DNA from: Caballeronia jiangsuensis
GTDB taxonomy: Bacteria; Pseudomonadota; Gammaproteobacteria; Burkholderiales; Burkholderiaceae
Direction: 5' to 3'
Assembly (NCBI GenBank): GCA_000648925.1
Contig: JFHF01000039.1
Coordinates: 1 to 64,000 of the forward strand
DNA length: 64,000 nt
This document shows positions 25,607 through 33,998 of the stretch, in pieces. The notes under the pieces were generated by a model that made no database searches, had not been told where the DNA came from, and was given only the letters and a program-made list of their open reading frames with translations. The stretch's first letter is position 1; each line of letters opens with the position of its first letter. The position numbers were made by a program, and so were the translations under genes.

Positions 25607-26083
25607 TCAGGCCGTCACGCGCGTGATGCCGCCGCTCGACAGGAGCCGCACGCGCTGGCCGGCATAGAACATCTGGCCGTCGGCGGCCTGGGTGATCGCG
25701 CGCAGATCGCCGTTGTCGAGCCGCACCGTGATCTCGAGTCCCTTCTGCCGTTCGAGATGGTCCTGCACCTGATCGCCCGCCACCGCGCCGGCCAGTCCGC
25801 CGATCACGCCCGCGAGCAACGAGCCGTGTCCGCCTCCGACCGCGCTGCCCGCGACCGCGCCGAGCAGGCCGCCGCCGAGCGCACCGAGCGGGCTCGACTG
25901 GCCATTGTTGTTTTCGATCGTCACGCCGCGCACGCTTTCGACGGTCGCCATGCGCACCGTTTCTTCGTGCTGCGTCTGCATGCTGTTGTACACGTCGGCG
26001 GAACTGCCCATCGACGCACAGCCGCTCATCCCCACCGCGCAGGCGACGGCAAGCGCGCATACCGCGATAGTCGATTTGTTCAT
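25607..26083 (-). CDS. Outer-membrane lipoprotein with glycine zipper (SlyB/Pcp-like)
   Basis: A 158-residue lipoprotein. The signal peptide ends in the lipobox MSGC (Cys ~22). A glycine-zipper 2TM segment follows (GALGGGLLGAVAGSAVGGG and GVIGGLAGAVAGDQVQD), and then a C-terminal beta segment (GQMFYAGQRVRLL). SlyB/Pcp-type proteins sit in the outer membrane and support envelope integrity. GAGGAG stands before the ATG at 26083. Confidence 0.9.
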   Translation of the reverse strand: MNKSTIAVCALAVACAVGMSGCASMGSSADVYNSMQTQHEETVRMATVESVRGVTIENNNGQSSPLGALGGGLLGAVAGSAVGGGHGSLLAGVIGGLAGAVAGDQVQDHLERQKGLEITVRLDNGDLRAITQAADGQMFYAGQRVRLLSSGGITRVTA

Positions 26084-26264
26084 TTTTTGCTCCTCAGTTC
26101 GGACGATGTCTTTGTTGGGTTCGGCTCGCGCTGCGTGTGTCGCGTTGCCATGGAATGCATCGTAAAGAGGCTGAATGAGCGCTGAATGATGACGCGCGGC
26201 GCGCTTGACCTTCATGATTGAAGCGCTTATACAGAACTCTCACCGCTCGCGACCGGAGTCCTGA

Positions 26265-27023
26265 ATGACAAGAAACGCGATTCCCATGGTGGTTTGCGCC
26301 GTCGCTCTCGCTGCGTGTTCCACCGGCGCCTCCAATACGCCACCACCGCCCGGCACCACGACGACGACGCTGCCCTCCGGCGGCATCTACAAAGGCACGC
26401 TCAAAGGCAGCACCGCCGAAGCCACCCTGCTCATGCTCTTCGACGGCACCGCGTATCTCTTCTACGGCGGCGCGGGCGGCACGGGACTCGCGGGCGTCGC
26501 GGTCGCGAAGAACGGCGCGCAATCGGGCAACGGGCGCTTCACCAGCGACTCCGCGTTCGACTACCGCATCGGCCGCGGAAGCGCATCGCCGGCCGTGTTC
26601 AACGCGGACTTCGCGCACGCGCCGGCCGTCGATGGAACCATCGCGAACAAGGACGGCAGCGCGGGGCTCGCGTTCTCCGCCAGCGCCGCGACGATACTCG
26701 ACATCGCGCCGACCCGCGCCAACCTCGGCGGACTGTATAGCGGGCGCGGCATGGCGCTCGGCGGCACGACGCAGACGCGGATCACGATCGCGGGCGACGG
26801 CTATCTGGCCGGCACGACGACATCCGGCTGCATCTTCAAGGGCACGGCGGCGCCGCACGAAGGCGCGAACGCATACGACGTCTCGGTGACGTTCGGCCCC
26901 GCGCCCTGCCCGCTCCCCGATGCGACCGTGACCGGTAACGCGGTGCTCGACAGCGCGCGTCTCATCGTGGCGCTGCCGAGCCCGAATCGGTCCGACGTGT
27001 TTCTTTTCGATGGCCGGAAATAG
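26265..27023 (+). CDS. Hypothetical lipoprotein
   Basis: A 252-residue protein with a lipoprotein signal (VALAACSTG; Cys ~18), then a Pro/Thr linker (TPPPPGTTTTTLP) and a Gly/Ala-rich body with repeated beta-type segments (GGIYKGTLKGSTAEATLLML; GGLYSGRGMALGGTTQTRIT). Two related halves suggest an internal duplication. No enzyme motif is evident. Probably an outer-membrane-anchored periplasmic protein. Confidence 0.75.
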   Translation: MTRNAIPMVVCAVALAACSTGASNTPPPPGTTTTTLPSGGIYKGTLKGSTAEATLLMLFDGTAYLFYGGAGGTGLAGVAVAKNGAQSGNGRFTSDSAFDYRIGRGSASPAVFNADFAHAPAVDGTIANKDGSAGLAFSASAATILDIAPTRANLGGLYSGRGMALGGTTQTRITIAGDGYLAGTTTSGCIFKGTAAPHEGANAYDVSVTFGPAPCPLPDATVTGNAVLDSARLIVALPSPNRSDVFLFDGRK

Positions 27024-27068
27024 ATGCCGCATGGATCGTTGCGCGGCTCTGAAAATTAGTCATCCAAT

Positions 27069-27080
27069 GCTTACATAAGC
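27069..27080. promoter_or_regulatory. Short inverted repeat upstream of the sorbosone dehydrogenase
   Basis: GCTTA-CA-TAAGC in a locally AT-rich stretch, ~195 bases before the start codon of the sugar dehydrogenase. Candidate operator or promoter element; weak evidence. The rest of the 250-base gap shows nothing recognisable. Confidence 0.3.
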
Positions 27081-27274
27081 GTTTTCTATCCTAAGATTGT
27101 TTCACTGCAGGCAGCGTCGCGGCGTTCGTGTCCGGTTGCTTTCCGGCCGCGCGCTTCGGCGATCGTAGTCGTGTGTCGTTCAGTGCAATTTCCCGAAGGA
27201 GTCTTGCTTTGCATGGAACCGGTCCACGGCGCCGAGGCGCCCGATCCGGTCGACAACAACAGGAGACAAACCAG

Positions 27275-28543
27275 ATGAATGCAACGCTGAAGCTTTTGCC
27301 GCTGGCCGTCGGTGCAATGTTCGCCTGCCTGCCGTATGCGAACGCCGCTCAGGACAACGTCAACACGCTGTCGAACTTCCGTCAGACCGGCAACGCCACG
27401 CCGCCGGAAACCATCCCGCAAGCCGGCCAGACCGCCGATGCGCTGCGCAAGAATCTCGAACAGATCAAGCTGCCGCCGGGCTTCAAGATCGAGCTGTATG
27501 CGGTGGTGCCGGAAGCCCGCGCGATGGCGATCGAGCCTTCGACGGGCGTCGTGTTCGTCGGCACGCGCAAGAATCGCGTGTGGCAGGTCACCGATCGGAC
27601 CAAGCAGCGCGTCGCGAGCGATGTGGTGCAGTTCGCGTCGTCGGTGACGTTCAAGGTGCCCAACGGCGTGTGCTTCTCGCCGGACGGCGTGCTTTACGTG
27701 GTCGAGCAGAATCGCGTGCTGGGCTTTCCGGCCGCGCAGTTCTTCGGCGAAGGCGGACCGGACGTCGCGGCAGCGGTCGTCGTCCCGCAGGGCAAGCTGA
27801 TTCCGACGCAGTTCGAAAGCTTCAATCACGGCGCACGCTACTGCCGCATCGGGCCGGACAAGAAGCTGTACGTCGCGCTCGGCCAGCCGTGGAACGTGCC
27901 GCCGAAGGACAAGCTCGCGGAGCTCGATCGCAACGGGCTCGCCGGCATCATCCGTCTGGATCAGGACGGCAAGAACCGCGAAGTGTATGCACATGGCGTG
28001 CGCAATTCGGTCGGCCTCGATTTCAATCCGAAGGACAAGACGCTCTGGTTCACCGACAACCAGGTCGACGGCATGGGCGACGACATCCCGCCCGGCGAGC
28101 TGAACCACGCGACCAAGGGCGGCGAGAATTTCGGCTTCCCGTGGTACGGCGGCGGCAAGGTGCGCACGGTGGAATACAAGGACCAGAATCCGCCGGCGGG
28201 CGTCGTGTTCCCGCAGGTCGAGTTCGCCGCGCACGCCGCCGATCTCGGCATGTCGTTCTATAACGGCAAGATGTTCCCGCAGAAGTATCAGGGCGGCGTC
28301 TTCGATGCGGAGCACGGCTCCTGGAACCGCACCAAGCCGATCGGCGCGCGCCTCATGTTCATCCCGATCAAGGACGACGGCACCGCCGGCGAAGCGGAAG
28401 TCTTCGCGGAAGGCTGGCTCACGTCGACCGGCGAATACATGGGCCGCCCCGTCGATGTGCAGATGCTGCAGGACGGCTCGCTCCTCGTCTCCGACGACTA
28501 CGCGGGCGCGATTTATCGCATCTCGTATGCGGGGGCCAAATGA
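27275..28543 (+). CDS. PQQ-type sugar (sorbosone-like) dehydrogenase, periplasmic
   Basis: A 422-residue protein with a Sec signal peptide (MNATLKLLPLAVGAMF, cleavage after YANA) and the beta-propeller of L-sorbosone/soluble aldose dehydrogenases (LPPGFKIELYAVVPEARAMA, NGVCFSPDGVLYVVEQNRVL, HGVRNSVGLDFNPKD, AEHGSWNRTKPIGARLMF). It should oxidise a sugar or aldehyde in the periplasm. AGGAGA lies before ATG 27275. Its stop overlaps the cytochrome gene start by four bases, which indicates that the cytochrome is its electron acceptor. Confidence 0.9.
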   Translation: MNATLKLLPLAVGAMFACLPYANAAQDNVNTLSNFRQTGNATPPETIPQAGQTADALRKNLEQIKLPPGFKIELYAVVPEARAMAIEPSTGVVFVGTRKNRVWQVTDRTKQRVASDVVQFASSVTFKVPNGVCFSPDGVLYVVEQNRVLGFPAAQFFGEGGPDVAAAVVVPQGKLIPTQFESFNHGARYCRIGPDKKLYVALGQPWNVPPKDKLAELDRNGLAGIIRLDQDGKNREVYAHGVRNSVGLDFNPKDKTLWFTDNQVDGMGDDIPPGELNHATKGGENFGFPWYGGGKVRTVEYKDQNPPAGVVFPQVEFAAHAADLGMSFYNGKMFPQKYQGGVFDAEHGSWNRTKPIGARLMFIPIKDDGTAGEAEVFAEGWLTSTGEYMGRPVDVQMLQDGSLLVSDDYAGAIYRISYAGAK

Positions 28544-28857
28544 GGAGCGCGTTGACGGCGGCAATGCTGGCGGGCGTGCTCGCGGCGATGTCGCACGCCG
28601 CGTTCGCCGCCGGCGATGTCAAAGCCGGGCGTGCGAAAGCGACGGCATGCGCAGCGTGTCACGGCATCGACGGCATGTCGAAACTGCCGGAAGCGCCCAA
28701 TCTCGCCGGGCAGACGGAGGAATATCTCGTGAAGGCGCTCAACGATTTCCGCTCGGGCGAGCGCAAGAACGAGATGATGTCGATGATGGCGAAAACCTTG
28801 TCGGATGCGGATGTCGCCAATCTGGCGGCGTACTACCACAGCCTCGGCAAGCAGTGA
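28540..28857 (+). CDS. Class I c-type cytochrome, electron acceptor of the sugar dehydrogenase
   Basis: A 105-residue exported protein: signal peptide to AAFAA, heme motif CAACH (residues ~37-41) and a distal Met ligand candidate in the MMSMM stretch near residue 90. One heme. The start ATG overlaps the dehydrogenase stop (ATGA). It resembles the cytochromes c553/c4 halves that take electrons from periplasmic dehydrogenases. Confidence 0.93.
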   Translation: MRSALTAAMLAGVLAAMSHAAFAAGDVKAGRAKATACAACHGIDGMSKLPEAPNLAGQTEEYLVKALNDFRSGERKNEMMSMMAKTLSDADVANLAAYYHSLGKQ

Positions 28858-28923
28858 ACGGCGACAAACTGTTGCAAATTCGCTGCGGTACAAACCCGAT
28901 TGCGATTTTTTTTGTTTTAGGTG

Positions 28924-28951
28924 TTGACTCGGAGGCTTAAGGGTTTATACT
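28924..28951 (+). promoter_or_regulatory. Sigma-70-type promoter for a small RNA
   Basis: TTGACT (28924-28929) and TATACT (28946-28951) separated by 16 bases. This is a strong match to the consensus, in an intergenic region whose next downstream gene lies on the opposite strand. Confidence 0.65.
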
Positions 28952-28957
28952 TACACC

Positions 28958-29020
28958 TGTCTCCTCCATGTCTCAACCGATGTGGATTCAAGCCCGCTCA
29001 ACTGAAGCGGGCTTTTTTTT
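28958..29020 (+). ncRNA. Candidate small RNA with anti-Shine-Dalgarno stretch
   Basis: The predicted transcript starts about seven bases after the TATACT element and ends at an intrinsic terminator, giving ~63 nt. The 5' part has TCTCCTCC (28960-28967), complementary to Shine-Dalgarno sequences. The 3' part is the terminator hairpin. No ORF fits inside. The unit is separated from both flanking genes, so a free-standing regulatory RNA is the simplest reading. Confidence 0.55.
28990..29020 (+). terminator. Intrinsic terminator
   Basis: AAGCCCGCT / AGCGGGCTT (28990-28998, 29006-29014), 9-bp perfect stem, seven-base loop, followed by eight T. One of the best terminators in the window. Confidence 0.9.
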
Positions 29021-29044
29021 GGCCTTTTTTCGCCGCTCTCTGCG

Positions 29045-30127
29045 CTAGCGCTCGTCCGGCATTTCACCGCGCAATTCGGCCTCGATCCGGTCTATCGACG
29101 GCAACGTGGTTTCCAGCGACGCCGGAACTTCCCGAAGCAGTTGATATTCGGCGACGCCTATCGGATTGGCGACGCCTCGCAGCGCATATTCGGCGACGAG
29201 CCGGTTTTTCTCCTTGCACAGCAAGAGCCCGATCGTCGGCTGATCTTCGGGCGCTTTGAGTTGCGCATCGACGGCGGACAGGTAGAAATTGAGTTGGCCC
29301 GCGTATTCCGGTTTGAACGGCGTCGTTTTCAGTTCGACCACCACGTAGCAGCGCAGCTTCAGGTGGTAGAAGAGCAGATCGATGAAGAACTCGTCGCCGC
29401 CCACGTCGAGCCGGTATTGCCGGCCGACAAAAGCAAAACCCGCCCCCAGTTCCAGCAGAAACCGCGTGATGTGACGCGTGAGCGCCTGTTCGATATCGCG
29501 TTCCTGCGCGTTCTCGGTCAATCCGAGGAAATCGAAGATATAGGGATCTTTCAGCGCGTCGCGCGCCAGATCGGATTGCGGCGGCGGCAGGCGCTCGCCA
29601 AAATTCGTGACGGCGCTGCCGTTGCGCGCGTGCGCGAGGGTTTCGATCTGCATCACGAGAACCTGACGCGACCAGCCGTGCTCGAGCGCCTTTGCCGCGT
29701 ACCAGCTCCGGTCGTCGGGACTCTTCAGCTTGTCCAGCAGTGTGCAGAGATGGAACCACGGCAATTGTGCAGCAGGCTGCTGCACGAATTCCTCGTCCGG
29801 CCACGCCTGCGCCAGGGCGCGCATGTATTTGAGATTGCGCGGCGAGAAGCCGCGCATGTCGGGAAACGCGGATTTCAGATCACGCGCGAGCTGATCGATG
29901 ACGCCGGCGCCCCAGCCTTGTCGACGCTGGCGGTCGAGAATGTCGCGACCGATCTGCCAATACAACGTGACGAGTTCGCGGTTCGCGCTGGCCGCGGCGC
30001 GCTGGCGCGCCCGCTCGACGCGTAGTTTCAGATCGGCGAGCCAGCGCCGGTAATCGTCGCCCCAGACGGTGGAAAGATTGGCGGTCATGCAGTTCTGGTC
30101 GGACGCCGGTTGTTCTGGAGCGGTCAT
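29045..30127 (-). CDS. DUF1016/YhcG-type PD-(D/E)XK nuclease-domain protein
   Basis: A 360-residue protein. The N-terminal DUF1016_N part (residues ~20-150: RELVTLYWQIGRDILDRQRR, FSPRNLKYMRALAQAWP) is followed by a PD-(D/E)XK-like domain (DEFFIDLLFYHLKLRCYVVV, with ELK six residues on; the Asp, Glu and Lys form the expected triad). Family members are found near restriction and defence genes but also alone, as here; nuclease activity has rarely been tested. ATG 30127 or ATG 30088 may be the start; neither has a clear ribosome site. Confidence 0.85.
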   Translation of the reverse strand: MTAPEQPASDQNCMTANLSTVWGDDYRRWLADLKLRVERARQRAAASANRELVTLYWQIGRDILDRQRRQGWGAGVIDQLARDLKSAFPDMRGFSPRNLKYMRALAQAWPDEEFVQQPAAQLPWFHLCTLLDKLKSPDDRSWYAAKALEHGWSRQVLVMQIETLAHARNGSAVTNFGERLPPPQSDLARDALKDPYIFDFLGLTENAQERDIEQALTRHITRFLLELGAGFAFVGRQYRLDVGGDEFFIDLLFYHLKLRCYVVVELKTTPFKPEYAGQLNFYLSAVDAQLKAPEDQPTIGLLLCKEKNRLVAEYALRGVANPIGVAEYQLLREVPASLETTLPSIDRIEAELRGEMPDER

Positions 30128-30421
30128 TATCGACGGATTCGACCTGTCGGAACATGTCGCCCACGCAACCGCGCCTCTCCCCGGCGAGGCGCGGCTGCGA
30201 TTCCGGCGATCGCGTATTGCTGCGTCTGTGTTGGTCTCCCGACGCGCCCCGCGCGCAAGGCTTGGGGTTACCTTCCCAGGCTCTTAGGCCTCGATGCTTT
30301 ATGTTGTCCACATTTTTGGTGCACAAGCCTGTGGATATCGTTTTGGGTTTTGCTGCAACGCATTGATTCGACAACGCTTACACCCAACGCCCAGCGACGC
30401 GCCCCGTTCGCGCCCGCCGGC
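30128..30421. other. Intergenic region holding a DnaA-box-like element
   Basis: About 290 bases with no convincing gene. Its notable content is the 36-base element at 30304-30339 (listed separately). ORFs overlapping it have no ribosome site and non-coding composition. Confidence 0.5.
30304..30339 (+). repeat. 36-bp DnaA-box-like repeat, copy 1
   Basis: Composed of TTGTCCACA (30304-30312), GTGCACAAGC (30319-30328) and TGTGGATATC (30330-30339). The outer parts each differ at one base from the DnaA box TTATCCACA, in opposite orientation; the middle part holds a third related 9-mer. The reverse complement recurs at 50498-50533 with 7 differences or fewer, confined to the spacers. Confidence 0.6.
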
Positions 30422-30604
30422 TTAGTCGGCGTTCGGCATGCAGGACGCGAGTATCGCGTCGATGCGATTCATCTCGATGCTGAAAATCGACTGCGGCGCG
30501 GTGGCGTTCAATTCGTCCGCGGCGGAGCGCGGCAGCGCCATCGCAATAGTGGCCGTCGCGAGCAGCGCAACAACCACCGACAGGAACCAGGAAATGAAGG
30601 CCAT
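30422..30604 (-). CDS. Small exported or membrane protein
   Basis: A 60-residue ORF starting MAFISWFLSVVVALLATATI, a signal/anchor sequence, then a short acidic tail ending ASCMPNAD with one Cys. GAGG lies a few bases before the ATG at 30604. Longer in-frame starts upstream read as non-coding. Function unknown. Confidence 0.5.
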   Translation of the reverse strand: MAFISWFLSVVVALLATATIAMALPRSAADELNATAPQSIFSIEMNRIDAILASCMPNAD

Positions 30605-30728
30605 CGCCAACCTCGTCAAGAAAAGTCTCTCTGAATCGGCGCGCGTGAACGTCAGCGCGTGATGTGAAGAGTACGGCCGCGCGATGCTTCGCACAGCCCT
30701 CCGGACGGGGGGACTTGAAGGAGGGTAA

Positions 30729-31397
30729 CTACGGACGCAAGCGCGGCGAGGGCGTGGTCGGGACGTCCTGCGCGAGCGCCGCGGCTTCCTGCGCGCGTAT
30801 CGCGCGGAGAAAGCCTTCGCGTTCGCGCAGGCGGCGCCAGTACGCGGCAATCGATGGCGCGAAGCCTTCGCTCAGGTCAAGAAACTCCGCGAGCATCAAC
30901 GCATACCCGACGGAAATGTCCGCCGCCGTGAAGCGCCCCGCGCACAGATAATCTTGCGCGTCGAGAAGCGGCGCGAGCGTGCGCAGGCGTGCGTGGAACC
31001 AGCGCGCGTAATCATCGACGATCTGCGGCTGCAGGCGATCCGGCGGTTCCAGATGCGCATAGCGCAGAACGAGCGTCTGCGGAAAAGTGAGCGTCGCTTC
31101 GCCGAAATGCAGGAAGTTGAGATAGCGGCCGAAATCCGCCTCGTGCGGCGCGACATCGAGCGCGCCCGGCGAATAGCGCGCCGCCAGATACTGGCAAATC
31201 GCCGACGATTCCGTCATGAAGAGCGCGCCGTCCTCGAACGCGGGAATCGTGCCGAGCGGATTCACGTCCTTGAAACCGCGAGCGAACACGCGCGGCGGAA
31301 ACGGCAACATCTTCAGTTCATAGGGCACGCCGATCTCTTCCAGCGCCCACAGCGGCCGGAACGAGCGCGCGCTCACGCAGTGATGCAGCGTAATCAC
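30729..31397 (-). CDS. Glutathione S-transferase
   Basis: A 222-residue soluble protein with a thioredoxin-fold N-terminal domain (ITLHHCVSARSFRPLWALEE; glutathione site ESSAICQYLAARY at ~63-75) and an all-helical C-terminal domain (FTAADISVGYALMLAEFL). Ser or Cys near residue 9-11 could be the thiol-activating residue. It is 15 bases downstream of the crotonase gene on the same strand, so probably cotranscribed with it; the electrophile it conjugates is unknown. Confidence 0.9.
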   Translation of the reverse strand: MITLHHCVSARSFRPLWALEEIGVPYELKMLPFPPRVFARGFKDVNPLGTIPAFEDGALFMTESSAICQYLAARYSPGALDVAPHEADFGRYLNFLHFGEATLTFPQTLVLRYAHLEPPDRLQPQIVDDYARWFHARLRTLAPLLDAQDYLCAGRFTAADISVGYALMLAEFLDLSEGFAPSIAAYWRRLREREGFLRAIRAQEAAALAQDVPTTPSPRLRP

Positions 31398-31412
31398 GTC
31401 GATATGCTCCGC

Positions 31413-32210
31413 TCAGCCGAGCCAGGAAGGCTTGCGCTTTTCGAGGAAACTGCGCACGCCTTCGCGACCTTCGTCCGATGCGCGAATCCGCGCGATGCGT
31501 TCGGCGGTCTCCCCGATCAATGCTTCATCGATGTCCTTGGCCGCGAAATCCGCGACGAGCCGCTTGCATTCGCGCACGCCGTTCGGGCTGTTCGCGGCGA
31601 TGCTCGCGGCAATCGCATCGACGCAGACGTCGAGTTGATCGGCGGCGACCGCTTCATGCACGAAGCCCAGTCGCAGCGCTTCGGCGGCATCGAAGCGTTC
31701 CGCCGTCACGAAGTACCGATGCGCCGCGCGCGCGCCCATTGCGCGGATCACGTAGGGCGCGATCGTCGCGGGCATCAGGCCGAGCTTCGCTTCGGAGAGG
31801 CAGAAGTGCGCCGTATCCGCCGCGACCGCGATATCGCACACCGCGACGAGCCCCATGCCGCCCGCATAGGCGTCGCCCTGCACGCGCGCGATCACCGGCT
31901 TGCTGCACGCGTAGATCGTGTTGAGCATGGTCGCGAGGCCGAGCGCATCGGCGCGGTTCTCCGCTTCCGAATAGCCCGCCATGCGCTTCATCCAGTTGAG
32001 ATCCGCGCCCGCGCAGAACGCCGGGCCGCTTGCGGCAAGCACGATGACGCGCACGTTGGCGTCGTCGTCGAGTGCGCGGAAGGCGGCGGTCAGTTCGACG
32101 ATGGTCGCGTCGTCGAACGCGTTGCGCACGTCCGGGCGATCGAGCGTCACACGTGCGACGTGCCCTTCGATGCCGAGCTTCAGGCGTTGCAGATTCGATG
32201 CGTCGGTCAC
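31413..32210 (-). CDS. Enoyl-CoA hydratase/isomerase family (methylglutaconyl-CoA hydratase-like)
   Basis: A 265-residue crotonase. It has the oxyanion-hole residues in GPAFCAGADLNWMKRM (~65-80) and the second block GDAYAGGMGLVAVCDIAVAA with the catalytic-region LSEAKLGLMPATIAPYV. The ADLNWM motif resembles 3-methylglutaconyl-CoA hydratases of leucine breakdown, though the rest of the leucine genes are absent here. The gene is intact, unlike the crotonase remnant at 17.8-18.1 kb. Confidence 0.88.
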   Translation of the reverse strand: MTDASNLQRLKLGIEGHVARVTLDRPDVRNAFDDATIVELTAAFRALDDDANVRVIVLAASGPAFCAGADLNWMKRMAGYSEAENRADALGLATMLNTIYACSKPVIARVQGDAYAGGMGLVAVCDIAVAADTAHFCLSEAKLGLMPATIAPYVIRAMGARAAHRYFVTAERFDAAEALRLGFVHEAVAADQLDVCVDAIAASIAANSPNGVRECKRLVADFAAKDIDEALIGETAERIARIRASDEGREGVRSFLEKRKPSWLG

Positions 32211-32406
32211 GGTGTCGTCTCCCTGATGTACTCGACTTGAGCGTTACTCAATTTATATAGGCAGCCTGTCGGCGTTGATCGTTTAGTGTCTTCGAAAAAC
32301 GCGCAAAACGTCAACTCAATTCTTTGAGCGTCACTCACAATTGCGTGACGCGACAATCATCCGACGAGACTCATACCCAACATGTCATAAAGCCAGCATG
32401 CGCCGA

Positions 32407-32430
32407 CGTAATATAGTCGTATATATTACG
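32407..32430. promoter_or_regulatory. ModE-like operator upstream of modA
   Basis: CGTAATATA-GTCGTA-TATATTACG, perfect 9-bp inverted repeat with a six-base spacer, 100 bases before modA. Size, spacing and the TATA-rich arms follow the ModE box known from mod promoters, which represses molybdate uptake when molybdate is plentiful. The modE gene is not in this window. The remaining ~300 bases between the crotonase and modA genes show nothing else. Confidence 0.65.
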
Positions 32431-32529
32431 GTGCTCGCGGAACCGTACTGCCGCACGCTCGCGGCCTCCAACGTGCCGTCCAAGATCGATCCATAAACAG
32501 AATTTCAACTCGATTCCAAGGAGTTTTAC

Positions 32530-33309
32530 GTGAAGACTCGTATTTTGCGCGCTTTGCTTTCCGCCTTCGTTCCGTTAGCTGTCGGCGTCACCGCGGGCAT
32601 CGCTGCCACGCCGGCGCTCGCGGGTGAAGTGCAGGTCGCGGTCGCCGCCAACTTCACGGCGCCCGTGCAGGCAATCGCCGCCGACTTCGAGAAAGATACG
32701 GGCAACAAGGTCGTCGCATCCTTCGGCGCGACGGGTCAGTTCTACGCGCAAATCAAGAACGGCGCACCGTTCGAAGTGTTCCTCGCCGCCGACGATTCCA
32801 CGCCCGCCAAGCTCGACAGCGAAGGCGCGACGGTGCCCGGCAGCCGCTTCACGTACGCGACGGGCGCGCTCGCGCTGTGGTCCGCGAAGGACGGTTACGT
32901 CGACGACAAGGGCGAAGTGCTGAAGAAGAACGACTTCCGGCATATCGCGATTGCCAATCCGAAGGCCGCGCCTTACGGCCTCGCCGGCTATCAGACGCTC
33001 GACAAGCTCGGCCTGACCGCGGAGATCAAGCCGAAGGTCGTCGAAGGTCAGAACATCTCGCAGACGCAGCAGTTCGTCGCGACGGGCAATGCGGAACTCG
33101 GCTTCGTCGCGCTGTCGCAGATCTACAAGGACGGCAAGATCACGAGCGGCTCGGCGTGGATCGTCCCGTCCGATCTGCATGAGCCGATCAAGCAGGACGC
33201 CGTGATCCTGAACAAGGGCAAGGACAATCCGGTCGCGAAGCAGTTCATCGACTATCTGAAGGGACCGAAAGCCGCCGCGGTGATCAAGTCCTACGGCTAT
33301 CAACTGTAA
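32530..33309 (+). CDS. modA: Molybdate ABC transporter, periplasmic binding protein
   Basis: A 259-residue exported protein: signal peptide ending TPALAG, then the ModA fold (VQVAVAANFTAPVQAIAADF, FEKDTGNKVVASFGATGQFY, GAPFEVFLAADDSTPAKLD), with the Ser/Thr-rich anion site and VATGNAELGFVALSQI near the end. It captures molybdate or tungstate for ModBC. The start is a GTG at 32530 with AAGGAG ahead. First gene of modABC. Confidence 0.95.
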   Translation: MKTRILRALLSAFVPLAVGVTAGIAATPALAGEVQVAVAANFTAPVQAIAADFEKDTGNKVVASFGATGQFYAQIKNGAPFEVFLAADDSTPAKLDSEGATVPGSRFTYATGALALWSAKDGYVDDKGEVLKKNDFRHIAIANPKAAPYGLAGYQTLDKLGLTAEIKPKVVEGQNISQTQQFVATGNAELGFVALSQIYKDGKITSGSAWIVPSDLHEPIKQDAVILNKGKDNPVAKQFIDYLKGPKAAAVIKSYGYQL

Positions 33310-33317
33310 TTCCGCCG

Positions 33318-33998
33318 ATGCCGCTCGATAGCGCCGATCTCCAGGCCATCACGCTGACGCTCGAACTGGCGTCGCTGACGACGGTGCTCCTGCTCCTCGT
33401 CGGCACGCCGATCGCGTGGTGGCTCACGCACACGCGCTCGAAGGTGAAAGGCATCGTCGGCGCGGTGGTGGCGTTGCCGCTCGTGCTGCCGCCGACCGTC
33501 ATCGGCTTCTATCTGCTCGTGCTGATGGGACCGAACGGCTATGTCGGCAAGCTGACGCAGGCGCTCGGCATCGGCCTGTTGCCGTTCACGTTTACCGGGC
33601 TCGTGGTCGGCTCGGTGATCTATTCGCTGCCCTTCGTCGTGCAGCCGTTACAGAACGCGTTCGAAGCAATCGGCCGCCGTCCGCTCGAAGCAGCCGCGAC
33701 GCTGCGCGCCGGTCCGTGGGACACATTCTTCGCAGTGGCGCTGCCGCTCGCGCGGCCGGGCATCGTCACGGCGACGATTCTCGGCTTCGCGCATACCGTC
33801 GGCGAATTCGGCGTCGTGCTGATGATCGGCGGCAATATTCCGGGGCGCACGCGCGTTGTGTCCGTGCAGATCTTCGATCACGTCGAGGCGCTCGAATACG
33901 CCCAGGCGCACTGGCTCGCCGGTGGCATGGTGGTATTCTCGTTCGTCGTTCTTCTCATGCTCTATTCCAGCCGACGTTCCGTTGCGGCTCATGTCTGA
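33318..33998 (+). CDS. modB: Molybdate ABC transporter permease
   Basis: A 226-residue inner-membrane protein with five hydrophobic segments and the ABC-permease EAA loop (EAIGRRPLEAAATLRAGPWDTFF), followed by PLARPGIVTATILGFAHTVGEFG. It forms the membrane channel of the ModABC importer. It begins eight bases after modA and its end overlaps modC by eight bases. Confidence 0.95.
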   Translation: MPLDSADLQAITLTLELASLTTVLLLLVGTPIAWWLTHTRSKVKGIVGAVVALPLVLPPTVIGFYLLVLMGPNGYVGKLTQALGIGLLPFTFTGLVVGSVIYSLPFVVQPLQNAFEAIGRRPLEAAATLRAGPWDTFFAVALPLARPGIVTATILGFAHTVGEFGVVLMIGGNIPGRTRVVSVQIFDHVEALEYAQAHWLAGGMVVFSFVVLLMLYSSRRSVAAHV

